64,000 nt of DNA from Streptococcus sp. S1 (GCF_034137685.1 NZ_CP139418.1:1577001-1641000), one strand, 5' to 3'; numbered from the stretch's first letter, positions 51,960 through 62,206 are shown. Notes: a model not told the origin generated them from the letters alone. Made by a program: numbers and translations.

Positions 51960-52361
51960 TTAGTTTATTTCTGCTCTTAGAGTGGCAGAGCGTAACTCTT
52001 GTTTACGATAACTCCGCGGCAAGAAGGCCCGAATTTCGTCTTCGTTAAAGCCGATCTGCATGCGTTTGTTATCTAAAATAATCGGTCTCCTCAAGAGACT
52101 TGGATTTTCCTCAATCAGATGAATCAAGGCTGAGATCGATAAATCTTCAACATCAACATCCAATTTTTGAAAAATTTTTGAACGAGTTGAAATAATGTCG
52201 TCTGTTCCGTTTTCGGTCAAGGCCAATATACTTGTCAACTCCTGTTTGCTCAAAGGACTTGTCATTATATTGTGTTCTTTAAATGGAACATCGTGCTTTT
52301 TTAACCAAGCCCGAGCTTTTCGACATGATGTACAACTCGGTGATAAAAATAATGTAATCAT
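51960..52361 (-). CDS. spxA: Transcriptional regulator Spx (SpxA1 type)
   Basis: Spx binds the RNA polymerase alpha C-terminal domain and redirects transcription under thiol stress. The 133-residue protein keeps the redox CxxC ([10 protein letters not shown]), the RRPIIL motif and the conserved [17 protein letters not shown] end. The [13 protein letters not shown] start matches SpxA1 of oral streptococci. The chosen ATG is at 52361; a GTG three codons earlier is possible. It heads an operon with UPF0223, monophosphatase and rsmF-like genes. Confidence 0.94.
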   Translation of the reverse strand: MITLFLSPSCTSCRKARAWLKKHDVPFKEHNIMTSPLSKQELTSILALTENGTDDIISTRSKIFQKLDVDVEDLSISALIHLIEENPSLLRRPIILDNKRMQIGFNEDEIRAFLPRSYRKQELRSATLRAEIN

Positions 52362-52400
52362 GTGGTTCACTTCTTTTTTTATATATAACTATCTAACTCT

Positions 52401-52406
52401 ATTATA
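52401..52406 (-). promoter_or_regulatory. spxA promoter (-10 TATAAT)
   Basis: Consensus TATAAT 39 bases before the start, after a run of T. The -35 is poor. Confidence 0.55.
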
Positions 52407-52513
52407 CAAAAAAAATTAGGTGCTTGAAAAGCGCTTTTTTGATTTCTAGTCGATTTTTCTGAATTTCAGTAGAAAAAAAGAAACCACTTTCATTATCCCC
52501 CAAAAGACAGCAG

Positions 52514-52541
52514 AAAAAAGGACTAGGTAGCTTCCTAATCC
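52514..52541 (-). terminator. Terminator of truB-ribF
   Basis: Minus-strand stem GGAtTAGG/CCTAGTCC with six T. The stem overlaps the last codons of ribF. Confidence 0.8.
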
Positions 52542-53455
52542 TCGGTCCAGTTTCGTGAAACTGCTTCATCTTCTTCTAGTTGAGCCACTAGTTGATCGAT
52601 CCCATCAAATTTGACCATTTCTCGAATCTTATCTAACCAGTGAATGGTCAGGGTATGACCGTAGATGTCTCCTGAAAAGTCAAAAAGATTGACTTCAAAC
52701 CGAAGCTCCTTCCCATCAAAGGTAATATTCTTCCCGACAGAAGCCATGCCCCGATAGGTATGCCCTTTAAAATCGACATCAACTACATAGACTCCATCTG
52801 ATGGTAGATAGGTCCGATCGATTGGCGCTAGATTGGCTGTAGGGTAACCAATAGTCCGACCACGCGCATCTCCATGGACAACAATTCCCCGACTGGACAA
52901 GGGATGACCAAGCAACCGTGCAGCTTCTTTGACCCGTCCTTCTATGACAGCTTGACGGATGCGGGTCGAACTGATCTTTTCCCCCTGATCCAATACAGGA
53001 GAAATGACTTCCACCTGACCATCAAAATAAGCAGCTAAGTCAGAGGCAGTTTTCTTATCAGAGCCAAAACTATAATCAAATCCAGCAATTAAAACTCGGG
53101 CTCTCAAGGCTTTTACGAATTGATCAACAAATTCTTTCGCTGTTTTAGAAGCAAAATCAGTCGTAAAATCAATGAGAAAGAGCTCATCCACTCCTAGTTC
53201 GTTTAATTTTTGGAACCGATCCTCAGGACTTTGCAAATGGAGCAACAATTCTGGTTGGTAGCGAACAAAGGCCAACTTAGGAGATTCAGGGAAGGTTAAC
53301 AAAGCAACCTTCAAGCCTTTTTCATCCGCGATCTGACGCGCCTTTTTAAAGAGTTCTTGATGCCCCAGATGCAGGCCATCAAAGTAGCCCAGAACCAAAA
53401 CTGTCTCATTCTCCAAGTGGATCTGGTTAGCAGTAGTTATCGTACGAATATTCAT
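52535..53455 (-). CDS. ribF: Bifunctional riboflavin kinase/FMN adenylyltransferase RibF
   Basis: RibF makes FMN and then FAD. The 306-residue protein has an N-terminal nucleotidyltransferase domain (LGYFDGLHLGHQELF; HIGH-like GLHLGH) and a C-terminal flavokinase domain (GDARGRTIGYPTANL near residue 185). ATG 53455 lies four bases after the truB stop and has no good ribosome binding site of its own, so it is probably translated by coupling; a GTG six codons earlier is possible. Confidence 0.95.
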   Translation of the reverse strand: MNIRTITTANQIHLENETVLVLGYFDGLHLGHQELFKKARQIADEKGLKVALLTFPESPKLAFVRYQPELLLHLQSPEDRFQKLNELGVDELFLIDFTTDFASKTAKEFVDQFVKALRARVLIAGFDYSFGSDKKTASDLAAYFDGQVEVISPVLDQGEKISSTRIRQAVIEGRVKEAARLLGHPLSSRGIVVHGDARGRTIGYPTANLAPIDRTYLPSDGVYVVDVDFKGHTYRGMASVGKNITFDGKELRFEVNLFDFSGDIYGHTLTIHWLDKIREMVKFDGIDQLVAQLEEDEAVSRNWTED

Positions 53456-53459
53456 GAAT

Positions 53460-54356
53460 TTATTGTAACACACTTTCTGTCAGAAAAACCTTGCGAGGTT
53501 TGTAAAGTTCTTCCCTTTTTTCTAAAATGGCTACCAATTTCCCTTGGTAAAAAGCAGCTAACTCTCTGGCTTCGCTCTCAACTGAAATAAAGCGTCCTAC
53601 TTGGACTTCGCCAACCTCTTCAACTGTCAGCTCTACTTTTTCAAGATCCCCGGTTCCAATCTCAAGTGGATGAAGGAAGCTCAAATCTCCTTGGGCTACT
53701 TTTTCAGCCACTTCTTCCAAGGTCAGGGCATCATCCAGTGACAAACCGGCAGCACTGGTCCGTGTCAGATAGGACATGTGGGCGGCGTAACCCAACTTTT
53801 GACCCAAATCCACCGACAAGGTCCGGATATAGGTGCCCTTGCTACATTTAACCCGGAAGCGAAAACGGGCTAGTCCTGTCTCATAGCCGATCTCACTGGT
53901 ACGCGTGAATTCATAAATGGTCACCTGCCGCACAGGCCGTTCCACTTCTTCACCCGCACGCGCATATTCATAGAGCTTACGCCCATTGACCTTGACCGCT
54001 GAATACATGGGCGGTACCTGCTCTATTTCACCCACCATTTGGGCAATCATGCGATCGACCTCCTCTGCATCTAAAGGGGCTTCCACTGGCGTCCGCTCGA
54101 CGACTTCCCCATTGGCATCTTCCGTCGTGGTAGAAAATCCCAAAGTGATTTCTCCCTCGTAAATTTTCCCCTCATCCTGCATAAATTCAACCATCCGGGT
54201 CGCTTTTCCTACGGCAATCGGAAGCACCCCCACCACATCCGGGTCCAGAGTTCCTCCATGACCAATCTTCTTGGTTCCTAAGATTTTCCGCAGTTTAAAG
54301 ACCACATCATGTGAGGTCATGCCTGCTTCTTTTTTTACATTGATAATTCCGTCCAT
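53460..54356 (-). CDS. truB: tRNA pseudouridine-55 synthase TruB
   Basis: The 298-residue enzyme isomerises U55 in tRNA. Motifs are [38 protein letters not shown] (with the catalytic Asp) and [14 protein letters not shown]. The start is MDGIINVKK at 54356. An open frame extends 14 codons upstream to a GTG at 54398 with AAGAGG, but those residues are not family-like. It forms an operon with ribF. Confidence 0.96.
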   Translation of the reverse strand: MDGIINVKKEAGMTSHDVVFKLRKILGTKKIGHGGTLDPDVVGVLPIAVGKATRMVEFMQDEGKIYEGEITLGFSTTTEDANGEVVERTPVEAPLDAEEVDRMIAQMVGEIEQVPPMYSAVKVNGRKLYEYARAGEEVERPVRQVTIYEFTRTSEIGYETGLARFRFRVKCSKGTYIRTLSVDLGQKLGYAAHMSYLTRTSAAGLSLDDALTLEEVAEKVAQGDLSFLHPLEIGTGDLEKVELTVEEVGEVQVGRFISVESEARELAAFYQGKLVAILEKREELYKPRKVFLTESVLQ

Positions 54357-54407
54357 TTGAATTGCTCTTTCTAACTCATGTGTGACCATGACGGTCACCG
54401 ACCTCTT

Positions 54408-54416
54408 ATTATACCA
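54408..54416 (-). promoter_or_regulatory. truB-ribF promoter, extended -10 TGgTATAAT
   Basis: Consensus extended -10. The leader of about 45 bases contains a GTGACC/GGTCAC hairpin upstream of the chosen truB start. Confidence 0.55.
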
Positions 54417-54504
54417 CGAAACGAGACTTCTTGTCCCTCTTTCCCCCTTCCCAATAGCTCCTAAAAAATCCCGTAGCAGATTTCAGACTTTTTAATATGG
54501 GTTT

Positions 54505-54512
54505 GATACAAT
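54505..54512 (+). promoter_or_regulatory. Promoter of flavin disulfide reductase gene, -10 TGaTACAAT
   Basis: TACAAT preceded by TG and one base, about 24 bases before the ATG. The -35 is weak. Confidence 0.5.
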
Positions 54513-54536
54513 AGAAACCGAAAGAAGGTGTAACAT

Positions 54537-55853
54537 ATGTTAATGTATGATGTTATTGTTATTGGATTTGGTAAAGCTGGTAAAACACTTGCAGCGAAAT
54601 TATCAAGCCAAGGGAAAAAAGTCGCTCTGATTGAAAAGAGCAAGTCTATGTATGGTGGTACTTGTATCAATATTGCTTGTATTCCCACTAAGACCTTGAT
54701 TGTTGCCGCAGAAAAAGGCTTGGATTTTGAACAAGCCATGAGCGAAAAAAATGCGGTCACCACTCGTCTCAATGGCAAGAACTACGCAACCATTGCTGGA
54801 ACGGGTGTAGACATTATCGACGCGACAGCTCGATTCGTTTCCAACAAAGTCATTGAAATTCAAGCCGGAGATGAAAAGGAAGAATTGACTGCTGAAACCA
54901 TTATTATTAATACTGGTGCAGTGCCAACTATCCTTCCAATCCCTGGACTGGCTGAAAGCAAATTTGCTGTAGATTCAACCGGTATTCAACGTTTGGAAAA
55001 CCTACCTAAACGCCTGGGTGTTCTTGGTGGTGGACCAATCGGATTGGAATTTGCCCACCTCTACAATACCTTGGGTAGCCAAGTAACAGTACTGGATGCT
55101 TCTGAAGCATTCTTGCCACGGATTGAGCCAAGCATCGCAGCTCTTGCAAAAGGCTACCTTGAAGAAGATGGCATTCAATTCTTGCAAGGCGTTCATACCC
55201 AAGAAATCAAAGATGGTGAAGCCAGCTTAACCCTTGTAACCGATAAAGGAGACTTCGAGTTCGATATCCTCCTCTACGCAACGGGACGTAAGCCAAACAC
55301 AGCTGGACTTGGTCTTGAAAATACAGATATTCAAGTCACTGATCGTGGAGCGATTCAAGTCAACCGTCATTTGGAAACCAGCGTCCCTGGTGTCTTTGCA
55401 GTTGGGGATGTCAATGGTGGGCCTCAGTTCACCTATATGTCCCTCGATGACTTCCGCATCGTCTTCAACTACCTCACAGGGGATGGTAGCTACAATCTCG
55501 AAACACGCGGAAACTATGCGACAACACTCTTCATTGCTCCTCCATTGGCCCAAGTCGGCTTGACTGAGCAAGAAGCACGCGACAAAGGACTTCCAGTGGC
55601 TGTCAAAGAATTACCAGTTGCTGCCATGCCACGTGGCCATGTCAATGCAGACCTTCGAGGTGCTTTCAAAGCCGTGGTCAACCCAGAAACCAAAGAAATC
55701 CTTGGAGCAACTCTCTTTGGAGAAGCCGCAGGTGAACTCATTAACCTGATCACCATGGCTATGGACAACAAGATTCCTTATACTTACATTGCAAAACAAA
55801 TCTTTACCCACCCAACCATGGCAGAAAACCTAAACGATCTCTTTGCGATTTAA
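54537..55853 (+). CDS. Flavoprotein disulfide reductase, RclA/Har-like
   Basis: The 438-residue class I pyridine nucleotide-disulfide reductase has an FAD site (VIVIGFGKAGKTLA), a redox CxxxxC in GGTCINIACIPTK, an NAD(P) site (LGVLGGGPIGLEFAHLY), ATGRKPNT, and a dimerisation domain with HPTMAENLNDLF in place of the usual HPT(Y/L)SE end. Pneumococcal Har, a hypothiocyanous acid reductase, has nearly this motif set, so defence against oral peroxidase oxidants is likely. The exact substrate is inference. Start ATG follows GAAGGTG. It is a single gene. Confidence 0.88.
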   Translation: MLMYDVIVIGFGKAGKTLAAKLSSQGKKVALIEKSKSMYGGTCINIACIPTKTLIVAAEKGLDFEQAMSEKNAVTTRLNGKNYATIAGTGVDIIDATARFVSNKVIEIQAGDEKEELTAETIIINTGAVPTILPIPGLAESKFAVDSTGIQRLENLPKRLGVLGGGPIGLEFAHLYNTLGSQVTVLDASEAFLPRIEPSIAALAKGYLEEDGIQFLQGVHTQEIKDGEASLTLVTDKGDFEFDILLYATGRKPNTAGLGLENTDIQVTDRGAIQVNRHLETSVPGVFAVGDVNGGPQFTYMSLDDFRIVFNYLTGDGSYNLETRGNYATTLFIAPPLAQVGLTEQEARDKGLPVAVKELPVAAMPRGHVNADLRGAFKAVVNPETKEILGATLFGEAAGELINLITMAMDNKIPYTYIAKQIFTHPTMAENLNDLFAI

Positions 55854-55860
55854 CTAACAT

Positions 55861-55888
55861 AAAAAAGCTGGAAAATTCCAGCTTTTTT
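55861..55888. terminator. Bidirectional terminator
   Basis: AAAAAAGCTGGAA and its complement form a perfect stem with T runs on both strands, between the reductase and hydrolase genes. Confidence 0.9.
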
Positions 55889-56687
55889 AGTTTAAGAATT
55901 CACAGACAGCCTCTTGAAATGCTTTATTTTCTTCATACAGAGCATGACCTGAATGCTTAAGAATAAGGAGCTGACAACCCGAAATCGCTTTTGCCAATTC
56001 CTTGGATCCCTTCACACCAATCACATCATCTTCGAGGGCACCAAGAACCAAGGTCGGACAATGAATTTCTTTTAAGACCTCAAGGCTATTATGTTCCAGG
56101 CAAGACTGAGACTGAATGACAATTCGTTTTTCATCTTTAATTCGACCCAGGCGACCCATAATATTATAAAGGAACCGCCACTTTTGATAGCTCTTTTGCG
56201 TGTAGGAGTGCTGTGCAATATCCAACATGAGATGCTTAAAATTTCCAGATTGACTGAGTTTTTGCCAATGCTCAATTCGTTCTCTAGCAAGTTGACTAGG
56301 CTCCGCTGTTGTCACAGCTAGGATGAGCCTTTGAACCCTTCCTGGAAAATCTACAGCTAACCATTGAGCAATCATTCCACCTTGTGAAATCCCCATAACA
56401 TAAGCGGTATCGAGGTTTAGTGTCTCCATTGCTTCTGCTAGATCTGCTGCCATATCCCGTGTCGTATAACCCTGCCTCAACTCATTAATTCGAGAAAAAA
56501 CATAGATTTTATAGCGCTTAGCAAGTAGACGATAAGAGAGGGAAAAGAGCTGGGCCTTTCCTTTAACCGTCTGCACCCCATCCCCCAAGCCTGGTATGAT
56601 AACGAGAGGCTTCTTTCCTTTTCCAAATGTCACATAGTCCATGGTTTTCCCATTCATGGACAAGGTAGCGTTCTTAGCTGAATACAA
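55887..56687 (-). CDS. Alpha/beta fold hydrolase
   Basis: The 266-residue protein has an alpha/beta hydrolase core: oxyanion segment VIIPGLGDG, nucleophile elbow GISQGGMI, an acid in LEDDVIG and the final His in KHSGHALYEE. Substrate unknown. It follows the DUF2130 gene by three bases and ends in a bidirectional terminator. Confidence 0.88.
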   Translation of the reverse strand: MYSAKNATLSMNGKTMDYVTFGKGKKPLVIIPGLGDGVQTVKGKAQLFSLSYRLLAKRYKIYVFSRINELRQGYTTRDMAADLAEAMETLNLDTAYVMGISQGGMIAQWLAVDFPGRVQRLILAVTTAEPSQLARERIEHWQKLSQSGNFKHLMLDIAQHSYTQKSYQKWRFLYNIMGRLGRIKDEKRIVIQSQSCLEHNSLEVLKEIHCPTLVLGALEDDVIGVKGSKELAKAISGCQLLILKHSGHALYEENKAFQEAVCEFLN

Positions 56688-56690
56688 AGG

Positions 56691-57965
56691 TTATTCCCCC
56701 TTCAAGGCATCAAACTTAGCCTTCATGGTCGGATTCTTCCGAGTCAATTTTTTAACAGAAACATCATCCAGCTTGTTATTGGCAAGTCGGAGTTGATTTT
56801 CTGATGTGGTCAAGAATTTCTTGACCTCTTCCATGCGTTTGATGGCTTTGTCGATTTCATCGATGGCCTTGCCAAAGTTGACTGAGGCTGAATTGTAGTT
56901 CTTAGCAAAGGCAACCTTGAAGGCGTCTAGGTCTTCTTCAAAGTGGGTAATATCAATATTTTGTTCACGGACAAGCGCCAATTCCTGCTTGTATTTAAGG
57001 GAATTAAGGGCCGCATTGCGCAAGAGACCAATCAATTGGATAAAGAATTGAGGACGCACAACATACATCTTCTCATACTCGTGGCTAACATCGACAATCC
57101 CTGTATTGAAGTAGTCGTTATCTGCCTCAAGCATGGTCACTAAAACCGCATATTCACAGTTCTTTTCTCGACGATCCTTGTCCAATTCCTTGTAGAAATC
57201 CGCATTCTTATGCTTCTTCTCTGTCCCGTCAGCTTCATTCTTCATCTCGAACATAATGGAGATAATCTCCACCCCATTTTCATCGCACTCGCGGAAAATA
57301 AAGTCGCCTTTAGACCCACGCGCAGAGACCTTGTTGTCCTTTTCAAAATAGGCATTTGGAAAGGCAAAACTGCGAACCTTGTTGAATTCACTTTCCGCAT
57401 ACTGTTCCAGACTTTCTCCGATGGCCTTAGTCGACTGCTGGGCCTTGAAGTTCTTATAAAACTCAACTTGCTCATTTGCTGCCTTAAGTTGGGCTTCATA
57501 GTTTTGCTTAACAGAAGTCAGAGAAAGCTCGTTTTCTTTTTCTTGTAGAAGGAGCTGATTTTTGACCTGATCTCTTTCTTTCTCTAAATCAGACAGTGTT
57601 TTTTGTAGCTGATTTTCATGCTCCAAGCGCAAGGTGGCCAACTGATTCTCCAGTGCTTGCACTTCTTTTTCTTTCTCTAGTAGGCTTTGGCTAGCGGTTT
57701 GCTCCACCTCTTTTTTGACCAATTCTTTTTCGGTATCAAACTGTTGAATCTGGTTTTGTAATTGGGCAATTTCTTGGTCCTTCTTTGCTAACTTCTCTTG
57801 CTGTTCATTAAGGGCCTTTTGCTCAGCCAAAGCCAACTCTTGGCGAATTCGCTCATGAATTTCCTTGTCAAACTCCGCTGTCCGTACCTGTGACAAGAGT
57901 TCGCTGTATTGACTTTCATTGACTGTAAAAACTTCCCCACAGTTGGGGCACTTGATTTCGTTCAT
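56691..57965 (-). CDS. DUF2130 domain protein with coiled coil
   Basis: The 424-residue protein begins with a CPNCGE zinc-ribbon half-site, continues with about 140 residues of Glu/Gln/Lys-rich heptad coiled coil (about 25-165), and ends with DUF2130 (about 170-400), which resembles restriction-endonuclease-like folds (EMKNEADGTEKKHKNADFYKELDKDRREKNCEYAVL). The function is unproven. It has its own TATAAT element and Shine-Dalgarno (AGAGG) and is followed by the hydrolase gene. Confidence 0.88.
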   Translation of the reverse strand: MNEIKCPNCGEVFTVNESQYSELLSQVRTAEFDKEIHERIRQELALAEQKALNEQQEKLAKKDQEIAQLQNQIQQFDTEKELVKKEVEQTASQSLLEKEKEVQALENQLATLRLEHENQLQKTLSDLEKERDQVKNQLLLQEKENELSLTSVKQNYEAQLKAANEQVEFYKNFKAQQSTKAIGESLEQYAESEFNKVRSFAFPNAYFEKDNKVSARGSKGDFIFRECDENGVEIISIMFEMKNEADGTEKKHKNADFYKELDKDRREKNCEYAVLVTMLEADNDYFNTGIVDVSHEYEKMYVVRPQFFIQLIGLLRNAALNSLKYKQELALVREQNIDITHFEEDLDAFKVAFAKNYNSASVNFGKAIDEIDKAIKRMEEVKKFLTTSENQLRLANNKLDDVSVKKLTRKNPTMKAKFDALKGE

Positions 57966-58141
57966 AGCATGCCTCTTTCTCTATTCTTAGTATATTATAT
58001 CATGCCACCAGTAAAATCAAAACCAGCAAACGAAGCTTGCTCCTAATATTTCCCTCCACAATCAAGTTTATGGCAATGAATAGAGTAAATGAGAGCATTT
58101 GAGAAAGCAGAACGATGACCATTGAAACTTCCCGCCGTGAG
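57966..58141. other. Intergenic stretch upstream of the DUF2130 gene
   Basis: Apart from the DUF2130 promoter zone (TATAAT near 57990-58000), I see no gene or recognisable element. No frame longer than a few dozen codons has a ribosome binding site. Confidence 0.5.
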
Positions 58142-58320
58142 AAAAGAGGCTGGGACAAAAGTCCTAGCCTCTAAATTGTCTTTGGATTATCGAGCAAGAC
58201 GCAGTGGTTAAGTGGGCTCTACTACGCTGATTTTATCAGCTTTTACAACCCTACTCAACTGTGCGGAGGTGGGACGACGAAATCGAATTCTAACGAATTA
58301 CCGATTTCTGTCCCACTCTC
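58142..58320 (-). repeat. Structured 179-bp dispersed repeat, copy B
   Basis: It aligns without gaps to 3925-4103, with about 11 differences. The last 60 bases, including the long GTGGGAC..GTCCCAC hairpin, are identical. It lies 130 bases after the pcrA stop, in the same orientation relative to the upstream gene as copy A has to yihY. The distal GAGGCT/AGCCTC hairpin is followed by TTTTCT. Confidence 0.85.
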
Positions 58321-58449
58321 TCGGTAGATTTGAGACGTTAGGCTCAAATCTAAGGTATGGAATCCCAAAGGGAGTCGCTACCGTCCGCCCTCACCTAAGG
58401 GAAGTTGATAAAAGGACAAAACCAGCAAGCTAGGCTTACTGGCTTTAGT
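58321..58449 (-). other. pcrA 3' region with terminator-like hairpin
   Basis: About 130 bases separate pcrA from repeat B. Directly after the pcrA stop a stem GCCAGTAAGC/GCTTgCTGG with a CTA loop and TTTTG (about 58420-58447) looks like a terminator. The rest carries a TAGATTTGAG/CTCAAATCTA inverted repeat (58326-58352). Confidence 0.5.
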
Positions 58450-60735
58450 TTATTTCTTCTCAATCGGAGCGACACTGGCCAAGAGTTTTTTGAGACCCAC
58501 TTCTGGGAAGTTGATCTTGAGCTCTTGGGTATTGCCACTACCAGATACTTCAAGCACAGTTCCTTCTCCCCACTTCTTGTGAAGGGCAATATCACCAATG
58601 GACCAAGCGACGCTTTCTTTAGTAGCAGCTCGGTTACTTTTACCAAAAGGTAGACTTGATGACGTGAGGGCACTTGGTGCTGCTTGTCTCTTGCGCTCTT
58701 GAAGGGCTTGTGACAGGCTCATTCCTTTTCCAAAGGTCGTTCCGCCTCCATTGCTATAAGAAGCCTTAAAGCTAGTGTTGACTGGACGGGCTAATCCTTG
58801 GTAGGTCAATATATCCGAGCTAATTTCATTGATGAAACGCGTCGGGCGGTTGTAGCTGGTCCGTCCAAAGAGCAAACGAGAGTTGGCATTGGTCAAGAAG
58901 AGAACCTTCTCTGCCCGCGTGATCCCCACATATGCTAGGCGACGCTCTTCTTCCAACTCGTCTGGATCCTCTGCCGCACGACTAAGAGGAAAGACATTTT
59001 CTTCCATTCCAATCAAGAAGACGACTGGAAACTCCAATCCTTTAGCCGCGTGAAGGGTCATCAAGGTGACTTCTGAAGTTTCTTGCGCCCCATCATCTGT
59101 ATCTGCAATCAAGGCCAAATCATTCAAGAAACGACTCAAGGTCTCCACACCTGTTTCGTCTTCGAGGGTTTCCCCGTTTTCATAAAAATTCTTAGTAACA
59201 GACAGGAACTCTTGGATATTCTCGATGCGAGCCTGACTTTCCAAATTTCCTTGATTGGTTAGGGCCGTCATGTAGCCTGTCTTGTCAAGGACTTCTTCGA
59301 CCAACTCTGTAATGGTCAGCTGGTCCAATCTTTCTCTCAAATCAAGAATGAGATTGGCAAAGTCCCAGATGGCTTGGGCAGCCCTTCCTTTGATGCCTGA
59401 GAGCATGATATTGGCTGAAGCATCTAGAAGTGAAGACTCTTGCATTTGAGCAAACTCACGAATCTTATCCACTGTACCTGGCCCGATTCCCCGCTTGGGT
59501 TCATTGATAATGCGCTCAAAACTGATATTGTCACTGAGGTTGGCAATCAAGTTCAGATAAGCAATGACATCTCGAATTTCCTTCCGGCTGTAGAACTTGG
59601 TACCCCCCACCATGGTGTAGGGAATGTTGGACTTGAGCAAGGCTTCTTCAATAGTCCGTGACTGGGCATTGGTTCGGTAGAGAACGGCAAAATCACGGTG
59701 CTTGTAGCCCGCTTCGCGACTGAGCTCTTCAATGGTTTTGGCAACAAAGACCGCTTCATCCTGCTCGTCATTGGCCCGGTAATAGACAATCTCTTCCCCG
59801 TCAGCATTTTGGGTCCAAAGATTCTTAGGACGACGATTTTTATTGTTTTTAATGACATCATTGGCTGCTTGTAGGATGGTTTTAGTGGAACGATAATTTT
59901 CCTCTAACAAAACGACCTTGGCATCAGGATAATCCTTCTCAAAGTCCAGGATATTCTGCATATCCGCTCCCCGCCAGCCATAAATAGACTGATCCGCATC
60001 CCCAACGACACAGATATTTTTAAAACGTGAAGCCAAGAGTTTGACCAATTGGTATTGGGCATGGTTGGTATCTTGATACTCATCCACATGGATGTATTGG
60101 AACTTCTGCTGGTAGTAGGTCAAAACATCAGGATTTTGATCAAAAAGACGCAAGGTCAGCATGATCAAGTCATCAAAGTCCACTGCTTCTGACTGACGGA
60201 GTTCCTTTTGGTAAGCCTCATAGCACTTAGCGACGATCTGGGTATACATATCCCCCGCTTGGGCGGCATAAGCCACTTCATCGATCAAGTCATTTTTAGC
60301 ATTGGAAATAGTTCCCAAAATAGTCCGTTCATTCCATTTCTTAGGATCTAAATTCAAGGACTTTAAGATCCGCTTCATCAAGGTCCGTTGCTCACCTGGA
60401 TCGACAATAGTGAAGTTACGATTGTAGCCAATGTGATCCGCATCTCGGCGAAGGATGCGCACACACATAGAGTGGAAGGTGGCAATCAAGCAATCTTGGG
60501 TGGCTGGATTTAGCTGATAAGCCCTCTCCTTCATCTCCCGAGCGGCTTTATTGGTAAAGGTAATGGCCAAAATATTCCAAGGATTAACCATTTTTTCATC
60601 GATCAAGTAAGCAATCCGATGGGTCAAGACACGTGTCTTACCAGAACCAGCCCCCGCCATGATCAAGAGGGGGCCTTCTGTCGTTTGGACCGCCTCTGCC
60701 TGGCGATCATTCATACCTTTCAATAAAGGATTCAT
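58450..60735 (-). CDS. pcrA: ATP-dependent DNA helicase PcrA (UvrD/Rep type)
   Basis: The 761-residue superfamily 1A helicase acts in repair and removes RecA from DNA. All motifs are present: [71 protein letters not shown]. The C-terminal tail ends in a Tudor-like region ([20 protein letters not shown]). The gene is monocistronic, with a TGgTATAAT promoter. Confidence 0.97.
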   Translation of the reverse strand: MNPLLKGMNDRQAEAVQTTEGPLLIMAGAGSGKTRVLTHRIAYLIDEKMVNPWNILAITFTNKAAREMKERAYQLNPATQDCLIATFHSMCVRILRRDADHIGYNRNFTIVDPGEQRTLMKRILKSLNLDPKKWNERTILGTISNAKNDLIDEVAYAAQAGDMYTQIVAKCYEAYQKELRQSEAVDFDDLIMLTLRLFDQNPDVLTYYQQKFQYIHVDEYQDTNHAQYQLVKLLASRFKNICVVGDADQSIYGWRGADMQNILDFEKDYPDAKVVLLEENYRSTKTILQAANDVIKNNKNRRPKNLWTQNADGEEIVYYRANDEQDEAVFVAKTIEELSREAGYKHRDFAVLYRTNAQSRTIEEALLKSNIPYTMVGGTKFYSRKEIRDVIAYLNLIANLSDNISFERIINEPKRGIGPGTVDKIREFAQMQESSLLDASANIMLSGIKGRAAQAIWDFANLILDLRERLDQLTITELVEEVLDKTGYMTALTNQGNLESQARIENIQEFLSVTKNFYENGETLEDETGVETLSRFLNDLALIADTDDGAQETSEVTLMTLHAAKGLEFPVVFLIGMEENVFPLSRAAEDPDELEEERRLAYVGITRAEKVLFLTNANSRLLFGRTSYNRPTRFINEISSDILTYQGLARPVNTSFKASYSNGGGTTFGKGMSLSQALQERKRQAAPSALTSSSLPFGKSNRAATKESVAWSIGDIALHKKWGEGTVLEVSGSGNTQELKINFPEVGLKKLLASVAPIEKK

Positions 60736-60764
60736 CTCATTCTCCTCATTCTTTCAATCGTTCT

Positions 60765-60773
60765 ATTATACCA
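60765..60773 (-). promoter_or_regulatory. pcrA promoter, extended -10 TGgTATAAT
   Basis: Consensus extended -10, about 30 bases before the ATG. Confidence 0.6.
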
Positions 60774-60813
60774 CAATTTCGCCCTTGCACCTTTGGAAAA
60801 TGGTCGGCTTCAT

Positions 60814-60842
60814 TTGAATTTTGCCCTCAAAAAGGCTATAAT
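60814..60842 (+). promoter_or_regulatory. mntE promoter
   Basis: TTGAAT, 17 bases, TATAAT. The leader is about 70 bases and shows no recognised metal riboswitch. Confidence 0.75.
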
Positions 60843-60920
60843 AAAGCCTTAAGAAGAACGAATTTTCCCTCTTCAACAACCGCTTATGAGGAAATCTACA
60901 GAAGTCTGGAGGAGTTATCA

Positions 60921-62114
60921 GTGAATCAATCACAAAGTAATTTAAAACTTGCCGAACGTGGAGCCCTGATCAGTATTGTAGCCTACCTGATCCTTTCCGC
61001 TGCCAAATTAGCAACAGGCCACCTCCTTCACTCCTCTAGTTTGGTTGCTGATGGTTTTAATAACTTATCAGATATAATCAGCAATGTCGCCCTTCTCATT
61101 GGCATTCGCATGGCCCGCCAGCCAGCTGACCGCGACCACCGATTCGGTCATTGGAAGATTGAAGATCTAGCTAGTCTGGTGACGTCCATCATCATGTTTT
61201 ATGTGGGCTTTGATGTCTTACGTGATACGGTTCAAAAAATCCTCAGCAGGGAAACATCGGTCATTGATCCTTTAGGGGCCATTGTCGGAGTTGGGTCAGC
61301 CCTAGTCATGTTTGCAGTCTATCTATATAACCGCACTTTAGCTAAGAAAGCCCAATCCAAGGCCCTCAAGGCAGCTGCTAAAGATAACCTCTCTGACGTA
61401 GTCACTTCTTTAGGAACCTCTGTTGCGATTGGAGCTAGTGCTCTTAACTATCCGATTGTGGACCAATTAGTGGCCATCGTTATTACCTTCTTTATCCTAA
61501 AAACAGCCTACGATATTTTCATTGAATCCTCCTTCAGCCTCTCTGATGGTTTTGATGAAAGTCTATTGGATAAATATAAGGCTGCCATTCTGGAATTGCC
61601 AAAGGTTAGCCGGGTCAAATCCCAACGGGGACGGACCTACGGAAGCAATATCTACCTGGATGTCGTCATCGAAATGAATCCAGACCTCTCTGTTTATGAG
61701 AGCCATGCGATTACCGAAGAGGTCGAGCGCCTTCTCAAGGAACAGTTTGGCGTCTTTGATATCGATGTCCATGTGGAGCCAAGTTCTATCCCAGAAGATG
61801 AAATTTTGGATAATGTCCTTCTCAAATTAAAGACCTATGAAGAACGCTTGCAGGCTCAGCAGGAATACCAAACCCTCCTAGCAGACAACTTCACCCTCAT
61901 CAATGAGTATGGTCAAGAAAGCCACAAAGAGGACCTGGTCCGTTTGCAGGAAGAACATCAGATTCCTTTTAAGAATTTCGAGATCGAATCCATTAGTCAA
62001 AAGACTAAGTTGATTCGCTATGAGTTAAATAACCAGATCCATACCAGTCTCTGGCGGCGTCATGAACACTGGCAAAAGGTCTTTCACCAAATTACCAGTA
62101 AACAAGAAAAATAG
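60921..62114 (+). CDS. mntE: Cation diffusion facilitator, manganese exporter MntE
   Basis: The 397-residue CDF protein has six spans, with metal-site motifs LVADGFNNLSD (span 2), DHRFGHWKIEDLAS and KDNLSDVVTSLG (span 5), a cytoplasmic metal-binding fold (about 205-285) and a C-terminal extension of about 100 residues. Sequence and length match pneumococcal MntE closely, extension included. MntE exports Mn2+ to keep the Mn/Fe balance. The start is GTG with GGAGGAG. Confidence 0.93.
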   Translation: MNQSQSNLKLAERGALISIVAYLILSAAKLATGHLLHSSSLVADGFNNLSDIISNVALLIGIRMARQPADRDHRFGHWKIEDLASLVTSIIMFYVGFDVLRDTVQKILSRETSVIDPLGAIVGVGSALVMFAVYLYNRTLAKKAQSKALKAAAKDNLSDVVTSLGTSVAIGASALNYPIVDQLVAIVITFFILKTAYDIFIESSFSLSDGFDESLLDKYKAAILELPKVSRVKSQRGRTYGSNIYLDVVIEMNPDLSVYESHAITEEVERLLKEQFGVFDIDVHVEPSSIPEDEILDNVLLKLKTYEERLQAQQEYQTLLADNFTLINEYGQESHKEDLVRLQEEHQIPFKNFEIESISQKTKLIRYELNNQIHTSLWRRHEHWQKVFHQITSKQEK

Positions 62115-62146
62115 AACTCTTTACCTCAATCCAACCAGAATAAAAG

Positions 62147-62178
62147 CTACTGCAATTCCTTTCTGCAGTAGTTTTTTT
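62147..62178 (+). terminator. Terminator of mntE
   Basis: CTACTGCA/TGCAGTAG stem with a nine-base loop and seven T. Confidence 0.85.
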
Positions 62179-62182
62179 GTAA

Positions 62183-62206
62183 GAAAAAATAGCCTTTCGG
62201 CTATTC
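62183..62206 (-). terminator. Terminator of the signal-peptidase-like gene
   Basis: Minus-strand AATAGCC/GGCTATT stem with a GAAA tetraloop and a T run; it overlaps the stop codon. Confidence 0.8.

Noticed and set aside
57966..58449. A degenerate gene in the gap between the DUF2130 gene and pcrA
   Set aside because: The gap is accounted for by promoter, repeat copy B and pcrA terminator; translated frames show no recognisable protein remnant.
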